Position numbers and translations under genes: made by a program | The notes under the pieces: model-generated | The model's input: only the letters and a program-made list of their open reading frames with translations | Databases searched by the model: none | What the model was told of the DNA's origin: nothing | Source: Rhinopithecus roxellana | Taxonomy: Eukaryota; Chordata; Mammalia; Primates; Cercopithecidae | Assembly: GCF_007565055.1 (NCBI RefSeq) | Contig: NC_044568.1 | Coordinates: forward strand, 44,534,156-44,598,155 | Direction: 5' to 3' | Length of the DNA stretch: 64,000 nt | Part shown: positions 1 through 13,245 of the stretch, piece by piece | Position numbering within the stretch: position 1 is the first letter of the stretch | Layout of the letters: each line of letters opens with the position of its first letter

Positions 1-858
1 TCGTGGAATCTGCAAAGTGATATTTGGGAGCCAATAGGGGGCAATGAAAAAAAGGAAATATCCTGACATAATAAGTAATGAGAAGCTTTCTGAGAGATTG
101 CATTCTGATGTGTGACTTCATCACACAGAATTCCACCCTTCCCTTCTTGGAACAGTTTGCTAACACTGTTGTCCTGGATTCTGCAAAGTGATATTTCGGA
201 GCCCATAGGGGCCGAGGATGAGAAAGGAAGTGTCCTCACATAAAAACTAGAGAGAAGCTTTCTGAAAGATTGCCGTCCGATGTGTGACTTCATCACACAG
301 AGTTCCACCCTTCCCTTCTTGGAACAGTTTGCTAACACTGTTTTCGTGGATTCTGCAAAGTGATATTTGGGAGCTCATTGAGGGCTATGTTGATAAAGGA
401 AATATCCTCAGATTAAAACTGGAAAGAAGCCTTCTGAGAAACTACATTGCCATGTGTGAATGCATCTCACAGAGTTACACGTTTCTCTTCAGTGATCAGT
501 TTGTTAATACAGTTTTCTGGAAATCTGCAAATAGATACTTCATAGGGCAATGAAGCTTACGGAGACAAAGGAAATATCCTCAGATGAAAACTAGAAAGAA
601 GCTTCCTTAGAAACTTCTTGGTAATGTGTGACTTCATCACACAGAGTTCCACACTTCCCTTCTTGGAACAGTTTTCTAACACTGTTGTCGTGGATTCTGC
701 AAAGTGTTATTTTTGAGCCCATAGGGGCGCATGGTGAAAAAGGAAGTATCCTCACATAAAAACTAGAGAGAAGCTTTCTGATAGATTGCTTTCCGATGTG
801 TGTCTTCATCACACAGAGTTCCACCCTTCCCTTCTTGGAACAGTTTGCTAACACTGTT
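1..858 (+). repeat. Duplicated satellite segment, copy A
   Basis: This stretch matches 6,866-7,723 at a constant offset of 6,865 bp (40 monomers) with only a few substitutions seen. Shared private changes include the ccaatagggggcaatg variant of m4 near 30-50 and the ctgataga variant near 777-786. The match ends abruptly around 858, where copy A reads gttgtcgtggattctgcaatg and copy B reads gttttcgtggatcctgcaagg. It starts at base 1, so the true left end lies outside the window. Confidence 0.9.
546..717 (+). repeat. Chimeric m2/m4 alpha monomer
   Basis: The monomer begins as m2 (gcaatgaagcttacgg, then cagatgaaaactagaaag and ttagaaacttcttgg) but continues as m4 (tgtgtgacttcatcacacag, then ttccacacttcccttcttgg). 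The switch falls near 620-640 in a block conserved between the two classes. An m3 monomer is missing from this unit, so the following m1 comes only three monomers after the previous one. The copy at 7,411-7,582 has the same structure because it lies in the duplicated segment. Confidence 0.8.
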
Positions 859-3800
859 GTCGTGGATTCTGCAATGTGATATTTGGGAGCTCATTGAGGA
901 ATATGTTGAAAACGGAAGTATTCTCAGATTAAAACTGGAAAGAAGACTCCTGAGAAACTGCATTGCCATGTGGGAATGCAACTCACAGAGTTACATGATT
1001 CTCTTCAGTGATCAGTTTGTTAACACAGTTTTCTGGAAATCTGTAGTTAGATACTTCCTTGCGCAATGAAGCTTATGGTGACAAAGGAAATATCCTCAGA
1101 TGAAAACTAGAAAGAAGCTTTCTTAGAAACTTCTTTTTGATGTGTTAATTCATCTCACAGAGTTACAGTTATGTTTCGTGGAGCAGTCCATTAACACAGT
1201 TTTTGAGGAAAATGAGAAGGGCTTCTTTGGATCGCATTGAGACCTACGCTGATAAAGGAAATTTCATCAGTTTGAAACGTGAAAGATGCTTTCTGAGAAA
1301 CTTCTTTCTGATCAGTGAGTTCAACTCACAGACTTATAATTTAGACCACAGGAAGCAGTTTGCTACCACTGATTTCATGGAAAATGCAAAGTGATATTTG
1401 GGAGCCCATAGGGGCCCACGGTGAAAAAAGGAGTATCCTCACATAATAACTAGAGAGAAGCTATCTGAGAGATTGCTTTCAGATGGGTGACTTCATCACA
1501 CAGAGTTCCACCCTTCCCTTCTTGGAACAGTTTGCTAACACTGTTGTCGTGGATTCTGCAAATTGATATTTGGGAGCCCATTGAGGGCTATGGTGATAGA
1601 GGAAATATCCTCAGATTAAAACTGGAAAGAAGCCTTCTGAGAAACTGCATTGCCATGTGTGAATGCAACTCACAGAGTTACACGTTTCTCCTCAGTGATC
1701 AGTTTGTTAACACAGTTTTCTGAAAATCTGCAATTAGATACTTCATAGCACGATGAAGCTTACGTTGACAAAGGAAACATCCTCAGATGAAAACTAGAAA
1801 GGAGTTCCGTAGAAAATTCTTGGTGATGTGTGAATTCATCTCGTAGTGTTACACTTATGTTTCGTGGAGCAGTCCATTAACACTGTCTTTGAGGAACCTG
1901 AGAAGGGCTTCTTTGGTTCGTATTGAGGCCTACGCTGAAAAAGGAAATTTTATCTGTTCAAAACGCGAAAGAAGCTTTCTGAGAAACTTCTTTATGTTCA
2001 GTGAGTTCATCTCACAGACTTACAACTTGGACCTCAGGAAGCAGTTTGCTAACACTCTTTTCGTGGAAACTGCAAAGTGATATTTCGGAGCCCATAGGGG
2101 CCCATGGTGAAAAAGGAAATATCCTCACATAATAACTGGAGAGAGAAGCTTTCTGAGAGATTGCTTTCAGATGGGTGACTTCATCACACAGAGTTCCACC
2201 CTCCCTCTCTTGGAACAATTTGCTAACACTGTTGTCGTGGATTCTCCAAAGTGATATTTGGGAGCCCATAGGGGCCCAGGGTGAAGAAGGAAGTATCCTC
2301 ACATAAAAACTAGTGAGAAGCTTTCGGAGAGATTGCCTTCTGATGTGTTACTTCATCACACAGAGTTCCACCCTTCCCTTCTTGGAACAGTTTGCTAACA
2401 CTCTTGTCGTGGATTCTGCAAATTCATATTTGGGAGCCGTTAGGGGCCCATGGTGAAAAAGGAAGTATCCTCACATAAAAACTAGTGAGAAACTTTCTGA
2501 GAGATGGCCTTCTGATGTGTGACTTCATCACACAGAGTTCCACACTTGCCTTCTTGGAACAGTTTGTTAACACTGTTGTCGTGGATTCTGCAAAGTGATA
2601 TTTGGGAGCCCATAGGGGCCCATGGTGAAAAAGGAAGTATTCTCACATCATAACTAGAGAGAAGCTTTCTGAGAGATTGCTATCTGATGTGTGACTTCAT
2701 CATACAGAGTTCCACCCTTCCCTTCTTGGAACAGTTTGCTAACACTGTTGTGGTCGATTCTGCAAAGTGATATTTGGGAGCTCATTTAGGGCTACGGTGA
2801 AAACGGAGATATCCTCAGGTTATAACTGGAAAGAAGCCTTCGGAGAAACTGCATTGCTATGTGTGAATGCAACTCACAGAGTTACACGTTTCTCTTCAGT
2901 GATCATTTTGTTAACACAGTTTTCTGGAAATCCGCAATTAGATACTTCATAGCGCAATGAAGCTTACGGTGACAAAGGAAATATCCTCAGATGAAAACTA
3001 GAAAGAAGCTTTCTGAGAAACTTCTTGGTGATTTTTGAATTCATCTCACAGAGTTACACTTATTTTTCATGGAGCAGTTCGTTAAAACTGTCTTTGAGGA
3101 ACCTGAGAAGGGCTTCTTTGGATTGCATTGAGGCCTACGCTGATAAAGGAAATTTCATCAGTTCAAAACGTGAAAGAAGCTGTCTGAGAAACTTTTGTGA
3201 TCAGTGAGTTAATCTCACAGACTTACAACTTAGACCTCAGGAAGCAGTTTGCTAACACTCCTTTCGTGGAAACAGCAAAGTGATATTTCGGAGCCCATAG
3301 GGGCCCATGGTGAAAAAGGAAATATTCTCACGTAATAACTAGAGAGAAGCTTTCTGACAGATTGCTTTCTGATGTGTGACTTCATCACACAGAGTTGCAC
3401 CCTTCCCTTCATGGAACAGTTTGCTAACACTGTTGTCGTGGATTCTGCAAAGTGATATTTGGGAGAACTTAGTGCCCCATGGTGAAAAAGAATGTATCCT
3501 CACATAAAAACTAGAGAGAAGCTTTCTGAGAGATTGCTTTCTGATATGTGACTTCATCACACAGAGTTCCACCCTTCCCTTCTTGGAACAGTTTGCTAAC
3601 ACTGCTGTCGTTCATTCTGCGAAGTGATATTTGGGAGCCCATAGGGGCCCATGGTGAGAAAAGAAGTATCCTCACATGATAACTAGAGAGAAGCTTTCTG
3701 AGAGATTGCTTTCTGATATGTGACTTCATTACATAGAATTCCACCCTTCCCTTCCTGGAACACTTTGCTAACACTGTTGTCATGGATACTGCAATGGGAT

Positions 3801-6800
3801 ATTTGGGATCTCATTGAGGGCTGAGGTGAAAAAGGAAATATCCTCAGATTAAAACTGGAAAGAAGCCTTCTGAGAACCTGCATTGCCATTTGTGAATGCA
3901 ACTCACAGAGTTACACGTTTCTCTTCAGTGATCAGTTTGCTAACACAGTTTTCTGGAAATATGCCATTAGAGACTTCATAGCGCAATGAAGTTTACGGTG
4001 ACAAAGGAAATATCCTCAGATGAAAACAAGAAAGAACCTTTCCTAGAAACTTCTTGGTGATGTGTGAATTCATCTCACAGAGTTACACTTATGTTTCATG
4101 GAGCAGTCCATTAACACTGTTTGTGAGGAACCTGAGAAGGGATTCTTTGGATCGCATTGAGGCCTACGCTGATAAAGGAAATTTCATCACTTCAAAACGT
4201 GAAAGAAGCTTTCATAGAAACTTCTTTCTGATCAGTGAACTCATCTCACAGACTTACAATTTAGACCTCAGGAAGCAGTTTGCTAACACTCTTTTAGTGG
4301 AAACTGCAAAGTGATATATGGGAGCCCATAGGGACCCATGGTGAAAAAGGAAATATCCTCACATAATAACCAGAGAGAAGCTTTCTGAGAGATTGCTTTC
4401 TGATGTGTGACTTCATCACCCTGAATTCCACCCTTCCCTTCTTGGAACAGTTTGCTAACACTGTGGTCGTGCATTCTGCAAAGTGACATTTGCAACCTCA
4501 TTGTTGGCTATGGTGGAAAAGGAAATATCCTCAGAATAAAACTGGAAAGAAGCCTTCTCAGAAATTGCATTGCCATGTGTGAATGCAACTCAGAGAGTTA
4601 CACTTTTCTCTTCAGTGATCAGTTTTTTAACACAGTTTTCTGGAAATCTGCAGTTAGATACTTCATGGCGCAATGAAGCTTACGGTGACAAAGGAAATAT
4701 CCTCAGATGAAAACTAGAAAGAAGCTTTCTTAGAAATTTCTTGGTGACGTGTAAATTCATCTCACAGAGTTACACTTATGTTTCGTGGAGCAGTCCATTA
4801 ACACTGTCTTTGAGGAACCTGAGAAGGGCTTCTTTGGATCGCATTGAGGCCTACGCTGACAAAGGAAATTTCATCAGTTCAAAACGTGTAATAAGCTTTC
4901 TGAGAAACTTCTTTCTGATCACTGAGTTCATCTCACAGACATACAAATTAGACCTCAGGAAGCAGTTTTCTATCACTCTTCGTGGAAACTGTAAAATGAT
5001 ATTTGGGTACCCATAGGGACCCATGGTGAAAAAGGAAATATTCTCACCTAATAACTGGAGAGAAGCTTTCTGAGAGATTGCTTTTTGATATGTGACTTCA
5101 TCACACAGAGTTCCACCCTACATTTTTGGAACAGATTGCTAACACTGTTGTCGTGGATTCTGCAAAGCGATATTTGGGAGCCCTTAGGGACCCAGGGTGA
5201 AAAAGGTAGTATCCTCACATAAAAACTAGAGAGAAGCTTTCTGAGAGATTGCTTTCTGATGTGTGACTTCATCACACCGATTTCCACCCTTCCCTTCTTG
5301 GAACAGTTTGCTAACACTGTTGTCGTGGATTCTGCAAAGTGATATTTGGGAGCCCTTAGGGTCCCATGGTGAAAAGGAAGTATCCTCACATATAAACTGG
5401 AGAGAAGCTTTCTGAGAGATGGCTTTCGGATATGTTACTTCATCACACAGAGTTCCACCCTTCCCTTCTTGGAACAGTTTGCTAACACTGTTGTCGTGGA
5501 TTCTGCAAAGTGATATTTGGAAGCTCATTGAGGCCTATGGTGAAAAAGGAAATATCGTCAGATTAAAATGGGAAGGAAGGCTTCTGAGAAACTGCATTGC
5601 CATGTGTGAATGCAACTCACAGAGTTACATGTTTCCCTTCAGTGATCAGTTTGTTAACACAGTTTTCTGGAAATCTGCAATCAGATAATTCATAGCATAA
5701 TGAAACTTACGGTGACAAAGGAAATATCCTTAGATGAAAACTAGAAAGAAGCTTTCTTAGAAACTTCTTGGTGATGTGTGAATTCATCTCACACAGTTAC
5801 ATTTATGTTTCGTAGAGCAGTTCACTAACACTGTCTTTGAGGAATCTGAGAAGGGCTTCTTTGGATCGTATTGAGGCCTACGCTGATAAAGGAAATTTCT
5901 TCAGCTCAAAACGTGAAAGAAGCTTTCTGAGAAACTTCTTTCTGATCAGTGAGTTCATCTCACAGACTTACAATAAGACCTCAGGAAGCAGTTTGCTAAC
6001 ACTCTTTTCGTGGAAACAGCAAAGTGATATTTGGGAGCCCATAGGGGCCCATGGTGAAAAGCAAATATCCTCACATAATAACTAGAGAGAAGCTTTCTGT
6101 GAGATTGCTTTCTGATGTGTGACTTCATCACACAGAGTTCCACCCTTCCCTTCTTGGAACAGTTTGCTAACACTGTTGTCGTGCATTCTGCAAAGTGATA
6201 TTTGGGAGCCCATAGGGGCCCATGGTGAAAAAAGATATATCCTCACATAAAACCTAGAGAGAAGCGTTCTGAGAGATTGCTTTCTGATATGTGACTTCAT
6301 CTCACAGAGTTCCACCCTTCCCATTTTGGAACAGTTTGCTGACACTGTTGTCGTGGATTCTGCAAAGTGATATTTGAGAGCTCATTGAGGGCTATGGTGA
6401 AAAAGGAAATATCCTCAGATTAAAAGTGGACAGAAGCCTTCTGAGAAACTGCATTGCTATGTGTGAATGCAACTCTCAGAGTTACACGTTTCTCTTCCGT
6501 GATCTGTGTGTTGACATAGTTTTCTCGAAATCTGCAATTAGATGCTTCATACCGCAATGAAGCTTACGATGACAAAGGAAATATCCTCAGATGAAAACTA
6601 GAAAGAATCTTTCCTAGAAACTTCTTGGTGATGTGTGAATTCATCTCACAAAGTTACACTTATGTTTCGTGGAGCAGTCCAAAAACACTGTCTTTGAGGA
6701 ACCTGAGAAGGGCTTCTTTAGATCACATTGAGGTCTTTGCTAATAAAGGAAATTTCATCAGTTCATAACGTGAAAGAAGCTTTCTGAGAAACTTCTTTCT

Positions 6801-6865
6801 GATCAGTGAGTCCATCTCACAGACTTACAACTTAGACCTCAGGAAGCAGTTTGCTAACAGTATTT
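859..6865 (+). repeat. Irregular m1-m2-m3-m4(n) alpha satellite blocks
   Basis: About 35 monomers between the two copies of the 6,865-bp duplication. The m1-to-m1 spacings here are about 687, 1,204, 1,031, 684, 1,027 and 859 bp, meaning 4, 7, 6, 4, 6 and 5 monomers. The 7-monomer block (about 1,576-2,780) has four successive m4-type monomers. Part of it (about 4,430-5,010) shares private changes with 26,540-27,110, such as the gtgggct/gttggct variant after the m1 anchor and the ggtgacgtgtaaattc variant of m2. No other element was seen. Confidence 0.85.
6392..6408 (-). promoter_or_regulatory. pJ-alpha-like A-type box in an m1 monomer (example)
   Basis: The plus-strand sequence ctatggtgaaaaaggaa is the reverse complement of the published pJ-alpha consensus, TTCCTTTTYCACCRTAG, at the monomer position where human B-type monomers carry the CENP-B box. 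Most m1 monomers carry this form. The m4 monomers have ccatggtgaaaaaggaa with small mismatches, and m2 and m3 are more diverged (cttacggtgacaaagg, ctacgctgataaagg). All four classes are therefore A-type in this sense. Any protein binding here is inferred from the motif only. Confidence 0.55.
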
Positions 6866-7723
6866 TCGTGGAATCTGCAAAGTGATATTTGGGAGCCAAT
6901 AGGGGGCAATGAAAAAAAGGAAATATCCTGACATAATAAGTAATGAGAAGCTTTCTGAGAGATTGCATTCTGATGTGTGACTTCATCACACAGAATTCCA
7001 CCATTCCCTTCTTGGAACAGTTTGCTAACACTGTTGTCCTGGATTCTGCAAAGTGATATTTCGGAGCCCATAGGGGCCGAGGATGAGAAAGGAAGTGTCC
7101 TCACATAAAAACTAGAGAGAAGCTTTCTGAAAGATTGCCGTCCGATGTGTGACTTCATCACACAGAGTTCCACCCTTCCCTTCTTGGAACAGTTTGCTAA
7201 CACTGTTTTCGTGGATTCTGCAAAGTGATATTTGGGAGCTCATTGAGGGCTATGTTGATAAAGGAAATATCCTCAGATTAAAACTGGAAAGAAGCCTTCT
7301 GAGAAACTACATTGCCATGTGTGAATGCATCTCACAGAGTTACACGTTTCTCTTCAGTGATCAGTTTGTTAATACAGTTTTCTGGAAATCTGCAAATAGA
7401 TACTTCATAGGGCAATGAAGCTTACGGAGACAAAGGAAATATCCTCAGATGAAAACTAGAAAGAAGCTTCCTTAGAAACTTCTTGGTAATGTGTGACTTC
7501 ATCACACAGAGTTCCACACTTCCCTTCTTGGAACAGTTTTCTAACACTGTTGTCGTGGATTCTGCAAAGTGATATTTTTGAGCCCATAGGGGCGCATGGT
7601 GAAAAAGGAAGTATCCTCACATAAAAACTAGAGAGAAGCTTTCTGATAGATTGCTTTCCGATGTGTGTCTTCATCACACAGAGTTCCACCCTTCCCTTCT
7701 TGGAACAGTTTGCTAACACTGTT
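6866..7723 (+). repeat. Duplicated satellite segment, copy B
   Basis: Partner of 1-858 at an offset of exactly 6,865 bp, with no insertions or deletions noticed across the match. It includes the m2/m4 chimeric monomer at about 7,411-7,582. Downstream of 7,723 the two copies diverge to ordinary inter-block levels, so this is one segmental duplication and not a regular 6.9-kb repeat unit within the window. Confidence 0.9.
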
Positions 7724-10700
7724 TTCGTGGATCCTGCAAGGTGATATTTGGGAGCTCATTGAGGGATATGGTGAAAAATGAAATATCCTCAGATTAAAAC
7801 TGAAAAGAAGCCTTCTGTGAAACTGCATTGCCATGGGTGAACGCAACTCACAGAGTTACACGTTTCTCTTCAGTGATCAGTTCGTTTACACAGTTTTCTG
7901 GAAATCTGCAATAAGATACTTCATAGCGCAATGAAGCTTACGGAGACAAAGGAAATATCCTCAGATGAAAACTAGAAAGAAGGTTTCTTAGAAACTTCTT
8001 GGTGATGTGTGAATTCATCTCACAGAGTTACACTTATGTTTCGTGGAGCAGTCCATTAACACTGTCTTTGAGGTACCTGACACGGGCTTATTTGGATCGC
8101 ATTGAGGCTCTATCTGATAAAGGAATTTTCATCAGTTCAAAACGTGAAAGAAGCTTTCTGAGGAACTTCTTTCTGAGCAATAGGTTCATCTAACAGACTT
8201 ACACATTAGACCTCAGGAAGCAGTTTGCTAACACTCTTTCCGTGGAAACTGCAAAGTCATATTTTGGAGCCCTTAAGGGCCCATGGTGAAAAAGGAAATA
8301 TTCTCACATAGTAACTAGAGAGAAGCTTTCTGAGAGATTGCTCTCTGATGTGTGATTTCATCACACAGAGTTCCATCCTTCCCTTCTTGGACCAGTTTGC
8401 TAACACTGTTGTGGTGGATTCCTCAAAGTGATATTTGTGAGCAAATAGGGGCCCATGGTGAAAAAGGAAGTATCCTCACATAAAAACTAGAGAGAAGCAT
8501 TCTGATAGATTGCTTTCTGATGTGTGACTTCATCACACAGATTTCCACCCTTCCCTTCTTGGAACAATTTGATAACACTGTTGGCGTAGATTCTGCAAAG
8601 TGATATTTAGGAGCTCATTGAGGGCTATGGGGAAAAAGGAAATATCCTCAGATTAAAACTGGAAAGAAGCCTTCTGAGAAAGTGCATTGCCATGTGTGAA
8701 TGCAACTCACAGAGTTACACGTTTCTCTTCAGTGATCAGTTTGTTAACACAGTTTTCTGGTAATCTGCAATTAGATACTTCATAGCACAATGAAGCCAAC
8801 GGTGACAAAGAAAATATCCTCAGATGAAAACTAGAAAGAAGCTTTCTTTGAAACTTCTTGGTTATGTGTGAATTCATGTCACAGAGTTACACTTACGTTT
8901 CGTGGAGCAGTCCATTAACACTGTCTTTGAGGAACCTGAGAAGGGCTTCTTTGGATCGCATTGAGGCCTACGCTGATAATGGAAATTTCATCAGTTCAAA
9001 ACGTGAAAGAAGCTTTCTGAGGAACTTCTTTCTGATCAGTGAGTTCATCTCACAGACTTTTAACTTAGACCTCAGGAAACAGTTTGCTAACACTCTTCTC
9101 GTTGAAACTGCAAAGTGATATTTGGGAGCCCATAGGGGCCATGGTGAAAAAGGAAATAACCTCACATGATAACTAGAGAGAAGCTTTCTGAGAGATTGCT
9201 TTCTGATGTGTGACTTCATCACACAGAGTTCCACCCTTCCAGTCCTGGAACTGTTTGGTCACACTGTTGTCGTGGATTCTGCAAAGTGATATTGGGGAGC
9301 CCATTGTGTCCCATGGTGAAAAACGAAGTATCCTCACATAAAAACTGGAGAGAAGCTTTCTGAGAGATTGCTTTCAGATATGTGACTTCATCACACAGAG
9401 TTCCACCCTTCCCTTCTTGGAACAGTTTGCTAGCACTGTTGTCGTGGGTTCTGCAAAGTGATATCTGGGAGCCCATAGGGGCCCATGGTGAAAAAGGAAG
9501 TATCCTCACATAAAAACTAGAGGGAAGCTTTCTGAGAGATTGCTTTCTGATGTGTGACTTCATCACACAGAGTTCCACCCTTCCCTTCTTGGATCAGTTT
9601 TCTAACACTGTTATCGTGGATTCTGCAAAGTGATATTTGGGAGCTCATTGAGGGCTATGGTGAAAAAGGAAGTATCCTCAGATTAAAACTGGAAAGAAGC
9701 CTTCTGAGAAACTGCATTGGATGTGTGAAAGCAACTCACAGAATTACACGTTTCTATTCAGTGATGGGTTTGTTAACACAGTTTTCTGGAAATCTGCAAT
9801 AAGATAGTTCATAGCGCAATGAAGCTTACGGTGACAAAGGAAATATCCTCAGATGAAAACTAGAAAGAGACTTTCTGAGATAGTTCTTGGTGATGTGTGA
9901 ATTCATCTCTCAGAGTTACACTTACGTTTCGTTGAGCAGTCCATTAACACCGTGTCTGAGGAACCTGAGAAGGGCTTATTTGGATCGCATTGAGGCCTAC
10001 GCTGATGAAGGAAATTTCATAATTTCAAAACGTGAAAGAAGCTTTCTGAGAAATTTCTTTCGGATCAGTGAGTTCATCTCACAGACTTACAACTTAGACC
10101 TCAGGAAGCAGTTTGCCTACACTCTTTTCGTGGAAACTGCAAAGTGATATTTGGGAGCCAATAGGGGCCCATGGTGAAAAAGGAGCTATCCTCACATAAA
10201 AACCACAGAAAAGCTTTCCGAGAGATTGCTTTCGGTTATGTGACTTCACCACACTGAGTTCCACCCTTCCGTTCTTGGAACCGTTTGCTAACACTGTGGT
10301 CGGGGATTCTGCAAAGAGATATTTGGGAGCCGATAGGGGCCCGGGGTGAAAAAGGAAGTATAGTCACATAAAAAGTAGAGAGAAGCTTTCTGAGAGATTG
10401 CTTCCGGATATGTGACTTCATCACACAGAGATCCACACTTCCCTTCTTGGAACACTTTGCTAACACTGTTGTCGTGGATACTGCAAAGTGATATTTGGGA
10501 GCTCATTGAGGGCTATGGTGAAAAAGGATATATCCCCAGATTAAAACTGGAAAGAAGCCTTCTGCGAAACTGCATTGCTATGTGTGAATGCAACTCACAG
10601 AGTTACACGTTTCTCTTCAGTGATCAGTTTGTTAAAACAATTTTCTGGAAATCTGCAATTAGATACTTTATAGTGCAATGAAGCTTACGGTGACAAAGGA

Positions 10701-11699
10701 AATATCCTCAGATGTATACTAGATAGAAGCGTTCTTCGAAACTTCTTGGTGATGTGTGAATTCATCTCACAGAGCTATATTTATGTTTCATGGAGCAGTC
10801 CATTAACACTGTCTTTGAGGAACCTGTGAAGGGCTTCTTTGGATCGCATTGAGGCCTTCGCTGATAATGTAAATTTCATCACTTCAAAACCTGAGAGAAG
10901 CATTCTCAGAAACTTCTTTCTGATCAGTGAGTTCATCTCACAGACTTACCAATTAGACCTCAGGAAGCACTTTACTAACACTCTTTTCGTGGAAACTGCA
11001 AAGTGATATTTGGGAGCCCTTAGGGGCCCATGGTGAAAAAAGAAGAATACTCACATAAAAACTAGAGAGAAGCTTTCTGAGAGATTACTTTCTGATGTGT
11101 GACTTCATCACACAGAGTTCTACACTTCCCTTCTCGAAACAGTTTGCTAACACTGTTGTCGTGGATTCTGCAAAGTGATGTTTGGGAGCCCATAGGGGCC
11201 CATGGTGAAAAAGGAAGTATCCTCACATAATAACTAGAGAGGAGCTTTCTGAGAGATATATTTCCAATGGGTGACTTCATCACACAGAGTTCCACACTTC
11301 CTTTCTTTGTACCGTTTGCTAACACTGTTGTGGATTCTGCAACGTGATATTTGGGAGCACGTAGGGCCCCAGGGTGAAAAAAGGAGTATCCTCACATAAG
11401 AACTAGAGAGAAGCTTTCGAAGAGATTGCTTGCTGATATGTGACTTCATCACAAAGAGTTCCACCCTTCCCTTCTTGGAACAGTTTGCTAACACTGTTGT
11501 CGTGGATTCTGCAAAGTGATATTTGGGAGCTCATTGAGGGCTATGGTGAAAAAGGAAATATCCTCAGATTAAAGGTGGACAGAAGCCTTCTGAGAATCTG
11601 CATTGCTATGTGTGAATGCAACTCTCAGAGTTACACGTTTCTCTTTAGTGATCAGTTTGTTAACACAGTTTTCTGGAAATCTGCAAATAGATACTTCAT

Positions 11700-11871
11700 A
11701 GCGCAATGAAGCTTATGGAGACAAAGGAAATATCCTCAGATGAAAACTAGAAAGAAGCTTTCTTAGAAACTTCTTGGTGTTGTGTGACTTCATCACACAG
11801 AGTTCCACCCTTCCTTTCTTGGAACACTTTGCTAACTGTGTTGTCGTGGATTCTGCAAAGGGATATTTGGG
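11700..11871 (+). repeat. Chimeric m2/m4 alpha monomer, second independent context
   Basis: It starts as m2 (gcaatgaagcttatggagac, cagatgaaaactagaaag, ttagaaacttcttgg) and ends as m4 (tgtgtgacttcatcacacag, ttccacccttcc). The switch lies around 11,776-11,790, the same monomer position as in the chimeras near 630 and 7,495. It gives the shortest m1-to-m1 interval in the window, 344 bp. Confidence 0.8.
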
Positions 11872-12730
11872 AACTCATTGAGGTCTTTGATGAAAAAGGA
11901 AATATCCTCAGATTTAAACTGGAAAGAAGCCTTATAAGAAACTGCATTGCCATGTGTGAATGCAACTCACAGAGTTACACATTTCTCTTCAGTGATTGGT
12001 TTGTTAACAAAGTTTTCTGGAAATCTGCAATTAGATACTTCACAGCGCAATGAAGCTTACAGTGACAAAGGAAATATCCTCAGATGACAACTAGAAAGAA
12101 GCTTTCTGAGAAACTTCTTTGTGATGTGTGAATTCATCTCATAGCGTTACATTCATGTTTCGTGACGCAGTCGATTAACACTGTCTTTGAGGAACCTGAG
12201 AAGGGCTTCTTTTGATCTCATTGAGGCCTAAGCTGATAAAGGAAATTTCATCAGTTCGAAACGTGAAAGAAGCTTTCTGAGAAACTTCTTTCTGATCAGT
12301 GAGTTAATCTCACAGACTTTCAACCTAGACCTCAAGAAGCAGGTTGCTAACACTCTTTTCGTGGAAACTGCAAAGTGATATTTGGGAGCCCATGGGGCCC
12401 CTGGTGAAAAAGGAAATGTCCTCACATAACAACTAGAGAGAAGCTTTCTGAGAGATTGCTTTCTGAAGTGTGACTTCCTCACACAGAGTTCCTCACATCC
12501 CTTCTTGGAACAGTTTGCTAACACAGTTGTCGTGGATTCTGCAAAGTGATATTTGGGAGCCCATAGGGTCCCATGGTGAAAAAGGAAGTATCCTCACATA
12601 AAAACTAGAGAGAAGCTTTCTGAGAGATTGCTTTCTGATATGTGACTTCAACACACAGAGTTCCACCCTTCGATTCGTGGAACAGTTTGATAACACTGTT
12701 GTCGTGGATTCTGCAAAGTGATATTTGGGA

Positions 12731-12902
12731 GCTCATTGAGGGCTATGGTGATAAAGGAAATATCCTCAGATTAAAACTGGAAAGAAGCCGTCGGAGAAAC
12801 TGCATTGTCATGTGTGAATGCATCTCACAGAGTTACACGTTTCTCTTTAGTGATCAGTTTGTTATCACAGTTTTCTGGAAATCTGCAATTAGATACTTCA
12901 TA
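12731..12902 (+). repeat. Alpha monomer, class m1 (reference example)
   Basis: 172 bp. Class marks: gctcattgagggctatgg at the start, cctcagattaaaactgg, gaagccgtcggagaaactgc (usually gccttctgagaaactgc), catgtgtgaatgca, and acgtttctcttt followed by agtgatcagtttgtta. It is followed directly by m2. This five-monomer unit (12,731-13,589, 859 bp) is a clean example of the commonest architecture in the window. Confidence 0.9.
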
Positions 12903-13073
12903 GCGCAACGAAGCTTACCGTGAGAAAGGAAATATCCTCAGATGAAAACTAGAAAGAAGCTTTCTTAGAAACTTCTTGGTGATGTGTGAATTCATCTTAC
13001 AGAGTTACACTTATGTTTCTTAGAGCATTCCATTAACACTGTCTTTGAGGAACCTGAGAAGGGCTTTTTTGGA
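12903..13073 (+). repeat. Alpha monomer, class m2 (reference example)
   Basis: 171 bp. Class marks: gcgcaatgaagcttac (here gcgcaacgaag), cctcagatgaaaactag, ttagaaacttcttggtgatg, gaattcatctcacagagtt, acttatgtttcgtggagcag (here ttcttagagc) and cattaacactgtctttgagg. The LINE-1 at 15,381 inserted into a monomer of this class. Confidence 0.9.
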
Positions 13074-13245
13074 TCGCATTGAGGCCTACGCTGATAAAGG
13101 AAATTTCATCAGTTCAAAACGTGAAAGAAGCTTTATGAGAAACTTCTTTCTGATCAGTGAGTTCATCTCACAGACTTACACCTTAGAACTCAGGAAGCAG
13201 TTTGCTAACACTCTTTTTGTGGAAACTGCAATGTGATATTTGGGA
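13074..13245 (+). repeat. Alpha monomer, class m3 (reference example)
   Basis: 172 bp. Class marks: tcgcattgaggcctacgctg, ataaaggaaatttcatcag, ttcaaaacgtgaaagaagc, ttctttctgatcagtgag, and acctcaggaagcagtttgct (here aactcagg), ending cgtggaaactgcaaag. The A-type box is the most diverged of the four classes (ctacgctgataaagg). Confidence 0.9.
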
